Below are positions 9,919 through 21,152 of a DNA stretch of 64,000 bases, piece by piece. Each line of letters opens with the position of its first letter. Position 1 is the stretch's first letter. A model generated the notes under the pieces. The model searched no databases and was not told where the DNA came from. It saw only the letters and a list, made by a program, of their open reading frames with translations. Source of the DNA: Hyalella azteca (lineage: Eukaryota; Arthropoda; Malacostraca; Amphipoda; Hyalellidae); NCBI RefSeq assembly GCF_000764305.2, contig NW_025943988.1, positions 1 to 64,000 of the forward strand, read 5' to 3'. The position numbers and the translations under genes were made by a program.

Positions 9919-12900
9919 CTGGGCGTTACAACACATTCTTTAAATTATACCTTATAAAAAATAATGATTGTTGTATGATAAACCTGAAAAAATATTAGTG
10001 ATGCCAAAAAATACGAACCTGAGTGTTCCAACACATTATTTAAATTATACTTAATAAAAAATAATGATTGTATGATAAAGCTGAAAAAATATTAATGATG
10101 ACAAAAATCATGAACCTGAGTGTTACAACATATTCTTTAAATTATTCATAACAAATTAAATTATTCATTCATAAACCTGGGCGTTTCAACAGATTCTTTA
10201 AATTATACGTTATAAAAAAATGATTGTTGAATGACAAAACTGAAAAATACCTGGTAAAAATTCACTAACCTGAGCGTTCAAAGATATTCTTTAAATAATA
10301 CATGAAAAACATTTACGACAAAAAAACGAAGTGTTTAAATAGAATTTCTTTAAATTACGTATATAAAAAAATGTTGCCATATAAAAACACAAACTTGACC
10401 GTTCAAAGGTTCTATAAGTATATGTAAACAAATTAATTATGACCAAAGAATCACAACCTAGATTTTAGAGATATTTTTCAAAGTACCGTATGCTAAAAGT
10501 TTGCTAATATTTACTCATTGAAAACTATCTTGTTGAACATAAATGGTCAAGCTGACACTCGGAAAGCAATTCAATTGAATCAACAGTTTTATATTGGACG
10601 CGCTAATGCGATGCTGAAAGACAAAATAGAAGAGAGCAAGGCCTTCAACGGCCAGCATATCGGCAAAAAAAATCCTAGAAAAATAATTAAGACAACAGTG
10701 GAACAGCTGTCTTGAAAGCAGCGAATATCAGTACTTTAGAATATAGAGATATCACTAGCTATCTCAAACCAACGTCAATTTTGAAAAGATTCTGCTCAAA
10801 AGACCGGTGTTTAGATCACCTCTGAACATGTACACATATGTTCAGTCTTGAAATGCCTAGCAAATTACGGAGCAGGCAATAAGTCCAGCAGCTATCTCAA
10901 TCAATCGTCAGTTATGGAAAGATCGGGTTCCAAAGGCCGGATCCCTTGTGAATCAAGTCACGAAAAGTGCAAGAATCGGCAACAGGCCATGGGCCTATGT
11001 CTTCAATGCCGACACTTCTATTCTATTCTATTTTATTCTATGAACAAGAATCGGCAACAGGCCATGGGCCTATGTCTTCAGTGCCGACATTTAGATTCTA
11101 TAACAACAAGATGAACGACAATGCAAGGTTTCATGGTGCTTTTGATGATTAAGGAAGTGATTATTGAAGCCTCTTGATAGCTGCTAGTTATGGCCGCAAA
11201 GTCACTATATTCTCGATCATGTGGAGTCACGTTTTCTTTGCGAAGAATATATTCGATGAACATTGTGATCTAAATGAACAATGTAGGCTAATTAAATGTA
11301 AGAACACAGCGACTGTACAATGACAATATGATAGATGCATTATTAGGATAATTAGTAGTCTTGCTACAAATTAGTAATAATTAGTAGCCTAATTATTATT
11401 AATTTAATTAATAATTAGTAGCCTTGCTATTAATTATCCAGAATAAAACTGACTAAATTAATAATATTCAATTAACTGATTATTTATCGTAACTCAGTAA
11501 TTAAATAGAAGGTAAATACGGCACCTGAAGCAGCCACACCGCCGCTGTGGGCCGTGGACGGTCCCCCAGCAGCGCCTCCTTCGTCAGCGCCGTCAGCCTC
11601 CTGCAGGGGCGGCAGAAATAAAATAATATAATATAAATAATAATATAATAATATATAATAAATATAATATAAATAATAATATATAATAAATATAATATAA
11701 AATAAAAGTCAGCCTCCTGCAGGGGCGGCAGAGACTCGATATTTCCACTGGCATACTGAAGTGCTTCACAAAATATAATCTATTTTTGGGTGTTTAATTT
11801 AATTAACCCTTTCTTTGTTTAATTGAATAACTTTATGGTGGTAATTGAGGGGTAACATTCATATAAAGTAAAGGTAGGTATTATACGATAATAACGAAAA
11901 GGTAAGGATTATATGATAAGGATCAAAAGTAAATATTACATGATAGACCAAAAAGTAGGTATTACATGACAAAGACAATAAGTTAAGGATCACATGATGA
12001 GAACCAAAAAGTAATTATTACATGATGAAGACCAGAAGGTAAGTATTACATGCCAGTGCCATAAGTTAATGATAACATGATAAGGACCAAGAGATAAGGA
12101 TAACATGATAAGGACCATAAGTTAAGGATAACATGATAAGGACCATAAGTTAATGATAACATGCCAGGACCATACGTTAATGATAACATGCCAGTACCAT
12201 AAGTTAAGGATAACATGATAAGGACCATAAGATAAGGATAATGTTGTCTGACCTGCGCCTCGTCAGGGGCGGCCGCGGTGCTGCTGGAGACGCTGTCGTC
12301 CTCTGTGATGCCTGCGCCGTCAGACGCGCCCAGCAGCTGTGACGAGCGTGACGTGTTATACAGTATATACGTGACTTGTTACAGTGACGTGTTATATATA
12401 TCATATATGTATGTGACGTGTTATAGTGACGTGTTATATACATCATATATGTATGTGACGTGTTATATACATCATATATGTATGTGACGTGTTATAGTGA
12501 CGTGTTATATATATCATTTATGTTTGTGACGTGTTATAGTGACGTGTTATATACATCATATATGTATGTGACGTGCTATAGTGACGTGTTATATATATAT
12601 CATATATGTATGTGACATGTTATATATACGTGACATGTTATAGTGAAGTGTTATATATACGTGACTTATTATAGTGACGTGTTATATATACGTGACTTAT
12701 TATAGTGACGTGTTATATATAAGTGATTTGTTATAGTGACGTGTTATTTATACGTGATTTGTTATAGTGACGTGTTATATATACGCGAGTTGTTATAGTG
12801 ACGTGTTATATGTACGTGACTTGTTACAGTGACGTGTTATATATACGTGACTTGTTATAGTGACGTGTTATATATACGTTATTTGTTATAGTGACGTGTT

Positions 12901-15900
12901 ATTTTATACGTGATTTGTTATAGTGACCTGTTATTTATACGTGATTTGTTATAGTGACGTGTTATATATACGTTATTTGTTATAGTGACGTTTATTTTAT
13001 ACGTGATTTGTTATAGTGACGTTTATTTTATACGTGATTTGTTATAGTGACGTGTTATATACAGTGATGAGTTACACACGTATGTGTGATTTGTGTTACA
13101 GTGACGTACTGGTAATGTAAGTGTAAGTAAACTGGGTTACATCACCAGAAGTTAAAAAGTAAACTCTTAAAAATTGTAACCTTTCCTGTAACACTACTGC
13201 TTCGTAAAATGTTAATAACCCAATGTAAAAGTGTTCATTAAATAATCAACTAATTGAAATTAAGTCTTTCCTACACGTGCACCGAGATATCGAACTATTA
13301 CAAAAAATATCAATCAGATTTAACAAAAGAGAAATGCACTGAAATTGAAAATATGCAGAATTAAAAATCAGCATAATTGAAAATTTTCAGAATGAAAATT
13401 ATGCATTTTTTATTTCTCAATATTATTATTATTACGGTATGTGTAAATAAATGCGCAGGCAGTGCATAGAAAATGTGTAACTTTTTTAAGCTTAGAAGCC
13501 AAAAGAACAATTCTGTGATGGTCTCTTTGCATCTAACAGATTTTTTGAATGAATAAAATGGCTGAGAGAAGTTCGTGGGAACGAAAAAAAGGACCAAATT
13601 CAACCAGAATACACAAGACCTTTGCAACACAACTGAGGGAAGTGAGGGCTGAGTTACTCGTGAGTAACATGAGTCTGGCAACACAACTGAGGGAAGTGAG
13701 GGCTGAGTCACTCGTGAGTAATATGAGTCATGCTGTCACACACACGCTACATTCACCCCACTCACAATAGTCATGTGAGTGAGCTTACCGCGTTCTGCAG
13801 TCCAAAAGTTAGAGGGGAAAATAAAATAAAATTGAAAACTCATGAGACTTTGCTCTCTACAGACAAGACGGCAATTTTTTCAATGCTGATCATTGTTCCC
13901 TTGCAATCAGAGAAAAATATTACTATAGTATATGAAATAATAACTCAATTTAATAACACGTCAGGCAATATATAATCGATATGACATCATTTTAAACTGC
14001 TTACAACTCATAAAAATTAAACTCATAACGGTAGCGCATTGACTGAAGGGCATGAATTTAACCTAATCTTCAGGGCATGAATCAACTTTTTTGTCTTAGA
14101 TTTTCTCTAGTACAAGAATTAAAGACTGTAGGAATTCAAGAATTTAGGAATAAAAATTTTCTCTAGTACAAGAAAGAAGTTCTGCACAGGGATCATCAGC
14201 ATACATCGGAATGACGTCACGTAATTCCCATGACGTCACGTAATTCCCATGACGTCACGTAATTCCCATAATAGATTGCAGGCTAAGCGTCGCGGCAGGA
14301 GTTATCGCAGTAGTAACCTACTCGCGTATCTACCTCATGCAAATGTCTTTGCAATCTATTCGGCCATGCTTTTGATAATGATAATAATCATAATAACGGT
14401 TTCAGCGTTTAGTAGGCCGTAGGCCTGTCGCCGATTCTTAACATCGCAGAACAATCACAGATTATTGCGGTCTCGAACTCGCAACTCACTGCTCCAATCT
14501 TGGTACTCTGAACTTAAACCCCTGGGCCACCAGTGGTTAAAGTGCTTTTGATATGGTTTTAACTTCACTTACTGATCTCGCGATAGATAATTTAAGAATC
14601 TCTTTGAGAAAAAAAAATATATATTTTAAGTAGATAATGCATCCATCTCATGTCGGATGCAAATCGTTAATGGGCATGTTTGTCTGCAAAATTTCACTTT
14701 TAAACTAAACTTTGTTATATGTTTGGTCAATTCAGTGTTTACATTCAACTGACTAATTTCTTTGTTTCTATTGCTGTCCGCTCACGAGTGATAGCGGAGC
14801 TGATCTCTAAGACGAGCTTGATAAATAATAGTGAATTAAATTGGCATATGCTATTATTTTGCATTTCTCGTTGTTCCAGCAATAAAGCATAGCATAAAAC
14901 GTGCACAACATACAGCCTGGAGAAGACCTGAATAAAAGTTTTAGTCCCTGCTCTATTCATGCCCATAAATATAAGCAAGTAACAGAGCAGCCACTCTTTC
15001 AACAAGTTTTCATGTGAATTAAATGTAGCTTCATTTCGAGACTTTCTGTAGATTCATGCGCTCTTTCCATTAATAAACAGCCACAGAGACAAGATAATCA
15101 AAACGATAATCTCGTGATAATAAAAACGAATCCGAAGAACCACAAATGAGCCGCAGACACATGAGCAAAATGGTACATCGTGGTCTAGAAAATTGGGGCT
15201 ATTGCAAAAGACATTCATAAGAAAACATTCAACCAAGTTTTGCTTGAAAATGATTCTTTGAAAATTCAGGGCTAAAAAGAAGCGATTAATATCAATACAC
15301 ACACATAAAACAACAAACAACACCTCCTGTGTACTAGGGACACTTCACCTGTGTACTGGGGACACTTCACCTGTGTACTGGGGACACTTCACCTGTGTAC
15401 TGGGGACACTTCACCTGTGTACTGGGGACACTTCACCTGTGTACTGGGGACACTTCACCTGTGTACTGGGGACACTTCACCTGTGTACTGGGNCACTTCA
15501 CCTGTGTGCTAGGGACACTTCACCTGTGTGCTGGGGACACTTCACCCATGTACTAGGGACACTTCACCTGTGTGCTGGGGACACTTCACCTGTGTGCTGG
15601 GGACACTTCACCAGTGTACTAGGGACATTTCACCTGTGTACTGGGGACACTTCACCAGTGTACTAGGGACATTTCACCTGTGTGCTGGGGACACTTCACC
15701 TGTGTGCTGGGGACACTTCACCTGTGTACTAGGGACACTGCACCTGTTCTCTGACAGCCCTGCGCTGGAAGGTGGTGTGTTGGGGACACTTCATGGAGCG
15801 CGTACACATCTTCCTGGTGTGTTCGCTCACCACACCACAGATGGAGCTCAGCACCGCGCGCTTCTCGGAGTCGCTGCCGCCGCTGATGACGCTCCACGAC

Positions 15901-18900
15901 ACGCCTTCTGCTGCTGCCTTCGCCTGCGGGGCCGAATAATGAGTTAATGATAAGGAACTTAGTGGCTAGAAAAAGGATTCTTTAGTCTCAGTTCATTTCT
16001 ATTGGCCTGATCTAGTACAAAAATTTTCTTAGCTGATGACGATCCACGACACGCCTTCTGCTGCTGCCTTGGCCTGCGGGGCTGCATACTGTATTAATAT
16101 CTCTATGTGTATTATGAATCATATTCCTATGTTCAATTCTGACTAATTTCATTGTAGAGATATTAATTTGATGATGAGGAACATAGTGGCTAACAAGGGA
16201 TTCTTTAGAATCAATTCATTTCCATTGTATCTAGTTCACTTCTATTGTATCTAGTTCAGAAAATATTTTATGTTTTTATGGATGTAAATTCGTTTAGAGG
16301 GACCTTTCAGTCAAAAGGAATGGCAACAAAAACTAGTTTGCCTCCACGATGAGGACCAACATGAATTTAGGGTTCATTTTGAATATCTTATGTGGGATAA
16401 ACCAGCAGTAAAACGCAAAGGGAAGAAGATCTTAGAAGAGATTTTCAATAACTGTTACAGGGCATTAAGTGAGTAAAGTTGTCTGTAAAAGATTTACAAG
16501 GCTTTTTATCAGAAAACACTGTTTATAGGAGCTAGAAGTAGAAGGTTTTGTAAAAGAATGCTGTTTTACAGTTGTAAGAAGAAGGTTTCTTAACAGAGAG
16601 CATTTAAAAGAGTTGTGAATAAAAGGATTTGTAACAGAGTGCATTGTAAAATAATGTTGAACAAAGGTGTTTGTGTGTAGGGGATTCTTTTGTAAAGAAA
16701 TTTTCATGAGAGAAAATATGGATAAAATTCACGACTTAAAAATTTAAGGAATTAAGTCATCAAAAATAGCAGAAACAATTCTGCATGTTGCTGCATCAGA
16801 ATTTATTGAAAGAAAACACAAAAGATAGCAAGAAACAAACTCCCATTTCAAGATTTTTTTTTCACAGTTTTGATGCAAACATAGAAGTTAATTTGAATTA
16901 TGAAAGGATTCGCCTTGCAAAGCCATCATTAATTCTTATAAACTCTATTATTGACAAAAATTCAAAGACATTAACGAAACACTTCTGAAAAAGTTCACAC
17001 AGGCTGCTTGTATAACTGGTGATGATGCATTATCCTGTTAACCCTTTACTGTGAAAGGTGCACAAAATGTAAAAATTTCAATTTTACGAGAAAAAAATAA
17101 CAATAAACTTGTTTTTAGTTGCATAAATTGCAAAAGGAACTCGTTTGGAACAATGGATCAGTTTTTGAATTTCCATGGATCGGTTGGATCTGTTTTTTTA
17201 ATTATTCAGCAATTCAACACAATTCAAATTACTTTAATAACAACAATTTTTAATAATAATTCAGCAATGGATCGTTTTTTAAATTATGAATGGATTTAAG
17301 AGGCACACATATAACAGTGAAGCAGATATAAATGCCCACATTAAGCACACATATAACAGTGAAGCAGATATAAATGCCCACATTAAGCACACATATCCCC
17401 CAGCGTCACGTGACGTGTTCTGGATACGTCGGCTTGCGATGCGTGATGAGTTCCTGCCCATGCCCATACACTTCTCGAGGTGAGGGGCGAACCTGCGGGG
17501 GAAGACGGGTGAGATTTGTATGTGAAGGATGTACGTATGTGAAGGATGTATGTGAAGGATGTACGTATGTGAAGGATGTATGTGAAGGATGTGAAGGATG
17601 TATGTATGTGGACGATGTCCCTCATCCTTGATGTGGAGGGAGTGAAGTATGCGATGTATGTGAAGGATGTGAAGGATGTGTGATGAGTTCCTGCCCATAC
17701 CCATACACTTCTCGAGGTGAGGGGCGAACCTGATAAACAAATTAAGTAATTGGCAATATTATTATTTTAATTAGGAATTTAATGGACATTATGTGTCCAT
17801 TATTTAATGGACATTAATCATTAATGTGGACATTAATGATTTGGCTTAATTAGGGGGCAGGGTGAAACTGAAGGATCATTTTAGAGCATTTCCTGATTTA
17901 TTGAAAATGCGCTATTGTGTTTGTCATGTCCGTTCATCTGTCTGTCTGTCTGTGACTTCATGTTTTTGTCGATATTGAGAAAATGCGCTCTCTGTCACTC
18001 ACTGCAGCAGGGCTGGTGATTTTTTTGATTTTTTTTTTAAATCAAAAAAATAAAAAATCAATTATTTTTTTTATTTTTTCATGATTTTTTTATTTATTTA
18101 ATTTTTTTGATTTTTTCAGCTTTTTCGTCTTTTCGAAGTGTTATTTTTTATGTTGCAATTAGCCTACTAACAATAACAGTATATGGTTCATAATGGATGG
18201 CTAAAAAAGGCACCTATTGCCTTCAATAGTGGCCAACAGGCCAAGGTGGTGTTTACCACTTAGGGATTTTTGGGTAAACAATTATTGATAAATCTATTCA
18301 TTAGCTTTGTAAAATTTGTATGGAGCAAGGTAATGATCGAGCTAAATATTGACCATATAACTGTCTTCAATATACAAAAACACTTGAGGAATGCAGATCT
18401 TCTAAACATTGAAGAGTCACACAACAGATACTGAGATAGGTAGCTGATAGCACAGTGCACAGCGCTATCAATAGATCTACTAGTTTTATGTCCTATAAAT
18501 CTACCAGACTCTACCCACTATACATACCAACTAGTAGTGACTGAGTGACAGACTGCACTGTTCCCATTTAGTTAAGACCAATAAACCAATACTAAACATA
18601 AACTGAACGATAACCAAACAAACCTCATACGACTTGAAACGAGGCTTAAGTTATGCGAAAATCTAACACTGTTTGAAATAAACATGTGCACAATTAAAAT
18701 ATTTTATATCCATTCGCTGCATTTAATTATTTTATATATAGTCTTATATTTGTAATCGTTTCGTTTCTAGTTTTAAATTCACGTATTTGAAGATTGAAAT
18801 TAAATATTTTAATTAGAATACTCGTATTAGGGAGGAAAATCTTTCTAATTTCCTAAAAGGTCAATACAATCTCAACCTCTCAATATACAGGGTGGAGCAG

Positions 18901-21152
18901 AACCGATTGAGCAGTTTTGAGGTAAAATAAAAGAGTAATGGAGGTGCATCAAACAGAAAGTCTATTTTCCTAGAAGTTAGAATAACATACCATTTAGAAT
19001 ACTTATGTTTTGAAAACAATATCTGGAAGATGGGGGCCGTTAGCTGCAACACACTGTTGGAGTCGTTCTCAGAGGAGGGAGTAACCGTAACAGTGAATTC
19101 CGATCGCTATGCTGCAATGTTGCAAAATTTCTTGCAGCCCATGATGGAACACNATGTAGCTCTGTGCAATGCTATGCCGTTTATGTAGCCCTGTGCAATG
19201 CTATGTAGTTTATGCAGCTCTGTGCAATGCTATGCCGTTTATGTAGCTCTGTGCAATGCTATGTAGTTTATGTAGCTCTGTGCAATCCTATGTAGTTTAT
19301 GTAGCTCTGTGCAATGCTATGTAGTTTATGTAGCTCTGTGCACAGGCATCAGCATGGCTGTTGTTATAGCAGCTGAAAACTCATCATTAGACAAGAAATG
19401 ATCTTAATTTTGCAACTCTAGTACACAAGCTAAAACTCCACACAAATTGAATGTTTGTTAACAGTTAGTAGACACAGAATTTGCAGCACAGGTTTTCAAA
19501 ACAGTAACATTTTCTTACAAAACAATACGAACACACACACCTGCTAGCTGCAAGACTTCTGCTACAGTTGGGACATACACATTCCTGACTTTTCTTGATG
19601 GGAGCTTGACCGAAGACATCCAAACCCTCTACATTGACCTGAGAACAAGTTAATGAAATCCATTAATGTCACAAACTTGGTACACTTTAGGAGTATAACT
19701 ACACATGTGCAGGGACATGTAGATGCATCAGGTGCTATCTGAATAAGCTGAATGTTTGCATATCATCTCAAATAAAATATATAAACATCATTTCACTTCT
19801 TAATCATCATAAACATCATTTCACTTCTTAATCATCATTTCAATAAACATCATTTCACCTAAAAATTTAATAGCTATTTAGGAACTGAAGGAGAGTAGAA
19901 GATGTGGATAAAAGTAATGAAATAAGCAAGTTCATTAGAAGATCATGTCACTCGTATTAGAAAAATGTCATCTGAAAAAATGCAAATTCAGCTTCATAAA
20001 CTCGTAGTTTATAATAAATCTGCATATTTAAGTGCAGTCAAAATACTGACCTGAAGGTACTGGTTTTCATCACTGAGATCTCCAAGCTCAGCTTCCAGTA
20101 GTCCAGTTTTTACAGCTTTGTGCACTTCAAATGTTACCGCTGAAAAAAAAAACACAGGTCCATATAAACTAGAAATTTAGTTAAGATATATTGTATATTT
20201 TCTAAGTGAGAAGACAATTTTTCTGTTAAATGCAATTACAGGCATCAATGAAGTAATATTAGAATCACACAGTGCCATCAACAATAGAAACAAGTGGATT
20301 AATTTTTCATAATATCAAATATTTAGTTGATCCATGATTGATCAAACCAATAGGTAAGTATGAACATAAAAACTTATGCTGGTACATAAGTAAAAATTCT
20401 AAAAGTTAGAAGATGTTGTCAAGAAAATGTAAAATGACCAGCAAGCTCATAATTTAAAGATGCCATTCTCTGTTTGCCTCAAAAATCAAAGCTATCTAAT
20501 TAATTATCATTCAAACATTCAGGCAAATTTGGAAGGACTTAGCATGATTTTTTAAAAATTTTATTCTTTATTTGAATTATTTCCAAAAACTTCTTTGTAA
20601 GTTTAGCCAGTCTCAGACCTGTGATGAAGATTCAGACTTTGGGGCTTCAAATCTTCCAGAACAAAGAACATTCATATATTCAATGGCTACAGAACAACTT
20701 AAAAAGAGCCAGGAAATAATTGAAGAATTGAAGACAGCAAAGATTGTACATAGATATTCAAAAGTTTGAGACAGCAATTATATAAAAAGCTTAGATAAAG
20801 AATCAAGGATGAGGCACATTTTCTATTATTATGCCTCAAATTAAATTCAGGTGCCACAATATATGTCTCAGATAATCTATTTTTTGAGCTAAATATTCAC
20901 AAAAAATCAAATTATCTACTTGAGCCACATATTGTTGATAGTATTCCCTGCAGTAAAATTTCTCACAGTCTTTGGATTATTGGATATATTCATGTTCTTA
21001 AGATTGGAAGTTGGAATGAAGTTGATGCAAGTTATTTCAGCCATAACCAAAGTCTGGAACTCACCCAAGATGGCATCATCAATGTAGTCATGCACAAGCC
21101 ACCTCAAGGCTTCATCTACATGGGCTGGGAGAGGTGACTGAGACCCTGACAT
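9431..21152 (-). CDS. ATXN7L3: Ataxin-7-like protein 3 / Sgf11 (SAGA deubiquitinase module), complete spliced gene
   Basis: Eight coding exons join in consistent phase to 400 codons. The N-terminal helix ([18 protein letters not shown], then [11 protein letters not shown]) matches the Sgf11 segment that docks the deubiquitinase. [21 protein letters not shown] plus [18 protein letters not shown] forms the Sgf11 zinc finger (C-P-N-C, H, C), split between exons 3 and 4. The SCA7 domain in exon 5 carries [21 protein letters not shown]. The C-terminal quarter is low-complexity Ser/Asn/Gly/Lys. Known role: with the USP22/Nonstop enzyme and ENY2, ATXN7L3 removes ubiquitin from histone H2B in the nucleus. 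The exon 4 donor (GATAT/GTGTGC) is the least certain junction, and a small extra exon between exons 4 and 5 is possible. Confidence 0.92.
10835..11040 (+). mobile_element. tRNA-derived SINE-like repeat, family 2, with (TTCTA)n tail
   Basis: It is nearly identical to 34418-34616: 'catatgttcagtcttgaaatgcctagcaaattacgg...' through '...gaatcggcaacaggccatgggcctatgtcttcaatgccgacac', then a TTCTA-repeat tail. GATCGGGTTCCAAAGG resembles a pol III B box. There is no ORF. Confidence 0.7.
11044..11100 (+). mobile_element. Truncated second tail of the family 2 SINE-like repeat
   Basis: It repeats 'aagaatcggcaacaggccatgggcctatgtcttca' and 'gccgacat', followed by TTAGATTCTATAA, directly after the complete copy. 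Confidence 0.65.
11525..11600 (-). CDS. ATXN7L3: Sgf11-like coding exon 7 (Gly/Ala-rich linker)
   Basis: Acceptor CTGCCGCCCCTGCAG, donor CTTCAG/GTGCCG. It encodes [20 protein letters not shown] plus GVAAS, a disordered linker. Phases match both neighbours. The exon start and acceptor are repeated at 11707-11742. Confidence 0.8.
11613..11742 (-). repeat. AT-rich repeat plus second copy of the exon 7 acceptor edge
   Basis: An array of 'ataataatataat' units is followed at about 11707-11735 by 'gtcagcctcctgcaggggcggcag', the same sequence as at the exon 7 start (about 11592-11615). On the - strand that is an acceptor plus EADG-like coding bases. Confidence 0.8.
11855..12240 (+). repeat. About 28-bp minisatellite
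   Basis: About 13 units of 'gataaggaccataagttaaggataacat' and variants lie against the donor side of exon 6 (exon ends at 12253). Confidence 0.85.
12253..12336 (-). CDS. ATXN7L3: Sgf11-like coding exon 6 (acidic/Ala linker)
   Basis: Acceptor CTCGTCACAG, donor GCGCAG/GTCAGA. It encodes [20 protein letters not shown] plus AAAPDEAQ, directly after the SCA7 exon. It is in phase 0 on both sides. Confidence 0.82.
12340..13090 (+). repeat. About 32-bp minisatellite touching the exon 6 acceptor
   Basis: More than 20 units of 'gtgacgtgttatatatacgtgacttgttata' with variants. The phrase GTGACG/GTGACGTGTTATA starts inside the acceptor region of exon 6 ('gtgacgagcgtgacgtgttatac'). Confidence 0.9.
13091..14400. 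other. Intron stretch, mostly unique
   Basis: AT-rich and non-coding. It includes a two-copy tandem repeat of about 61 bp at 13620-13740 ('caactgagggaagtgagggctgag...') and the triple TGACGTCA cluster at 14212-14267. Nothing else was recognised. Confidence 0.5.
14212..14267. promoter_or_regulatory. Three CRE palindromes (TGACGTCA) at 19-bp spacing
   Basis: Perfect TGACGTCA octamers occur at 14212, 14231 and 14250 within a tandem 'catgacgtcacgtaattcc' unit. TGACGTCA is the consensus site of CREB/ATF bZIP factors. The cluster lies in intron 5 of the Sgf11-like gene. It may be an enhancer or simply a short tandem repeat. Confidence 0.4.
14401..14538 (-). mobile_element. tRNA-derived SINE, family 1
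   Basis: On the - strand it reads ggtggcccaggggtttaag (A-box region), then gagttcgagaccgcaataat (B-box GTTCGAGACC), then 'cgatgttaagaatcggcgacaggcctacggcctactaaacgctgaa'. Related copies lie at 23075-23190 and 24056-24295, with fragments at 25035 and 29285. Confidence 0.75.
14539..15320. other. Intron stretch without recognisable features
   Basis: AT-rich. The ORFs on - are short, lack splice support and resemble nothing I recognise. Confidence 0.4.
15325..15743 (+). repeat. 23-bp minisatellite abutting the SCA7 exon donor
   Basis: About 18 units of 'cacctgtgtactggggacacttc' run up to the donor of exon 5. The unit shares the 13-mer TGGGGACACTTCA, and 17 of 21 bases around it, with coding sequence inside the exon (15776-15796, encoding MKCPQHT). 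One N is present at 15493. Confidence 0.92.
15744..15923 (-). CDS. ATXN7L3: Sgf11-like coding exon 5 (SCA7 domain)
   Basis: Acceptor CCCCGCAG, donor GAACAG/GTGCAG, 60 codons in phase 0. It contains [20 protein letters not shown] followed by [10 protein letters not shown]. This gives the C..C..C..H pattern of the SCA7 zinc-binding domain, which in ataxin-7 proteins contacts the nucleosome. Confidence 0.93.
16028..16090 (-). repeat. Second copy of the exon 5 acceptor edge
   Basis: The block 'gctgatgacg.tccacgacacgccttctgctgctgccttggcctgcggggc' duplicates 15877-15933 almost exactly. It includes the acceptor and the first roughly 17 codons ([18 protein letters not shown]), but no donor. Confidence 0.88.
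16091..17392. other. Intron stretch, AT-rich
   Basis: Loose repetition of 'gaagaaggtttttgtaacag' words around 16470-16690, and a duplicated 55-bp 'aagcacacatataacagtgaagcagatataaatgcccacatt' unit at about 17300-17390 beside the exon 4 donor. No coding exon could be supported. A small missing exon cannot be excluded. Confidence 0.4.
17393..17492 (-). CDS. ATXN7L3: Sgf11-like coding exon 4 (second half of the zinc finger)
   Basis: Acceptor CTTCCCCCGCAG. It encodes [20 protein letters not shown] then [14 protein letters not shown], a near-universal Sgf11 sequence with the His and last Cys ligands. The proposed donor GATAT/GTGTGC keeps phase 0 with exon 5. A GTGACG donor 20 bases upstream would break the frame. 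Confidence 0.88.
17520..17680 (-). repeat. GAAGGATGTATGT minisatellite between two copies of exon 4
   Basis: Units of 'gaaggatgtatgt' (13-24 bp) fill the gap between exon 4 and its partial duplicate. On the - strand the array is open in the exon frame. Confidence 0.88.
17678..17732 (-). repeat. Partial duplicate of Sgf11 exon 4, with its own acceptor
   Basis: On - it reads TTTATCAG, then codons for [17 protein letters not shown], nearly identical to 17440-17492. The His and Cys ligands are kept. It is in the same frame as exon 4 across the intervening array. Confidence 0.9.
17905..18012 (-). repeat. Dispersed repeat with GACA/GACGGACA microsatellite
   Basis: On - it reads 'gtgacagagagcgcattttctc', then 'aacatgaagtcacagacagacagac' and 'ggacatgacaaacacaatag'. 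This matches 31705-31800 on the + strand. It is probably part of a mobile element of unknown class. Confidence 0.65.
18006..18150. repeat. T-rich palindromic sequence, possible hAT MITE end
   Basis: CAGGGCTGGTGATTTTTTTGATT followed by self-complementary runs (aaatcaaaaaaataaaaaatcaattatttttt). Several hAT-type MITEs have CAGGGCTG..GATTTAAATCAA-like ends. The other end was not found. Confidence 0.35.
18151..19540. other. Intron 3 remainder: unique sequence and short tandem repeat
   Basis: 18890-19060 begins 'acagggtggagcag', a common type of DNA-transposon end, but no partner was seen. 19150-19345 holds about six units of 'tgtagctctgtgcaatgctatgtagttta' (about 29 bp, one N at 19153). No gene was recognised. 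Confidence 0.45.
19541..19638 (-). CDS. ATXN7L3: Sgf11-like coding exon 3 (first half of the zinc finger)
   Basis: Acceptor TTGTTCTCAG, donor AGCAG/GTGTGT. It encodes [20 protein letters not shown] followed by [12 protein letters not shown]. The CxxC pair supplies half of the Sgf11 zinc ligands. Confidence 0.93.
20051..20139 (-). CDS. ATXN7L3: Sgf11-like coding exon 2
   Basis: Acceptor is a long T tract plus CAG, donor CTTCAG/GTCAGT. It encodes [20 protein letters not shown] then LSDENQYLQ, matching the FEVH(R/K)..K.G segment of ATXN7L3. The 19639-20050 intron is AT-rich and featureless apart from a short 'aaacatcatttcacttcttaatcat' duplication. Confidence 0.92.
21065..21152 (-). CDS. ATXN7L3: Sgf11-like coding exon 1 (start codon)
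   Basis: ATG at 21152-21150, donor [31 protein letters not shown] is followed by HDYIDDAIL, an amphipathic helix like the N-terminal Sgf11 helix. The intron 20140-21064 holds no recognised element. Confidence 0.87.

Larger units (their letters stand above)
9919..11524 (-). other. Last intron of the Sgf11-like gene
   Basis: From 9910 to about 10440 it holds four to five decayed units of about 120 bp ('acctgagcgttacaacatattctttaaattatac'). The unit includes the terminal exon acceptor region ('gaacctgggcgttacaac'). Two SINE-like copies follow at 10835-11100. The rest is AT-rich and without genes. Confidence 0.7.

Noticed and set aside
10518..10715. 65-codon + ORF in the last Sgf11 intron
   Set aside because: Lysine-rich, no family recognised, opposite strand in an intron. 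Possibly a transposon remnant.
15373..15947. Long + strand ORFs encoding [20 protein letters not shown] repeats
   Set aside because: They are translations of the 23-bp minisatellite on the strand opposite the SCA7 exon. No start context or other support.
20572..20769. 65-codon + ORF in the first Sgf11 intron (ends [15 protein letters not shown])
   Set aside because: No splice sites, no recognised domain. Likely chance or old transposon sequence.
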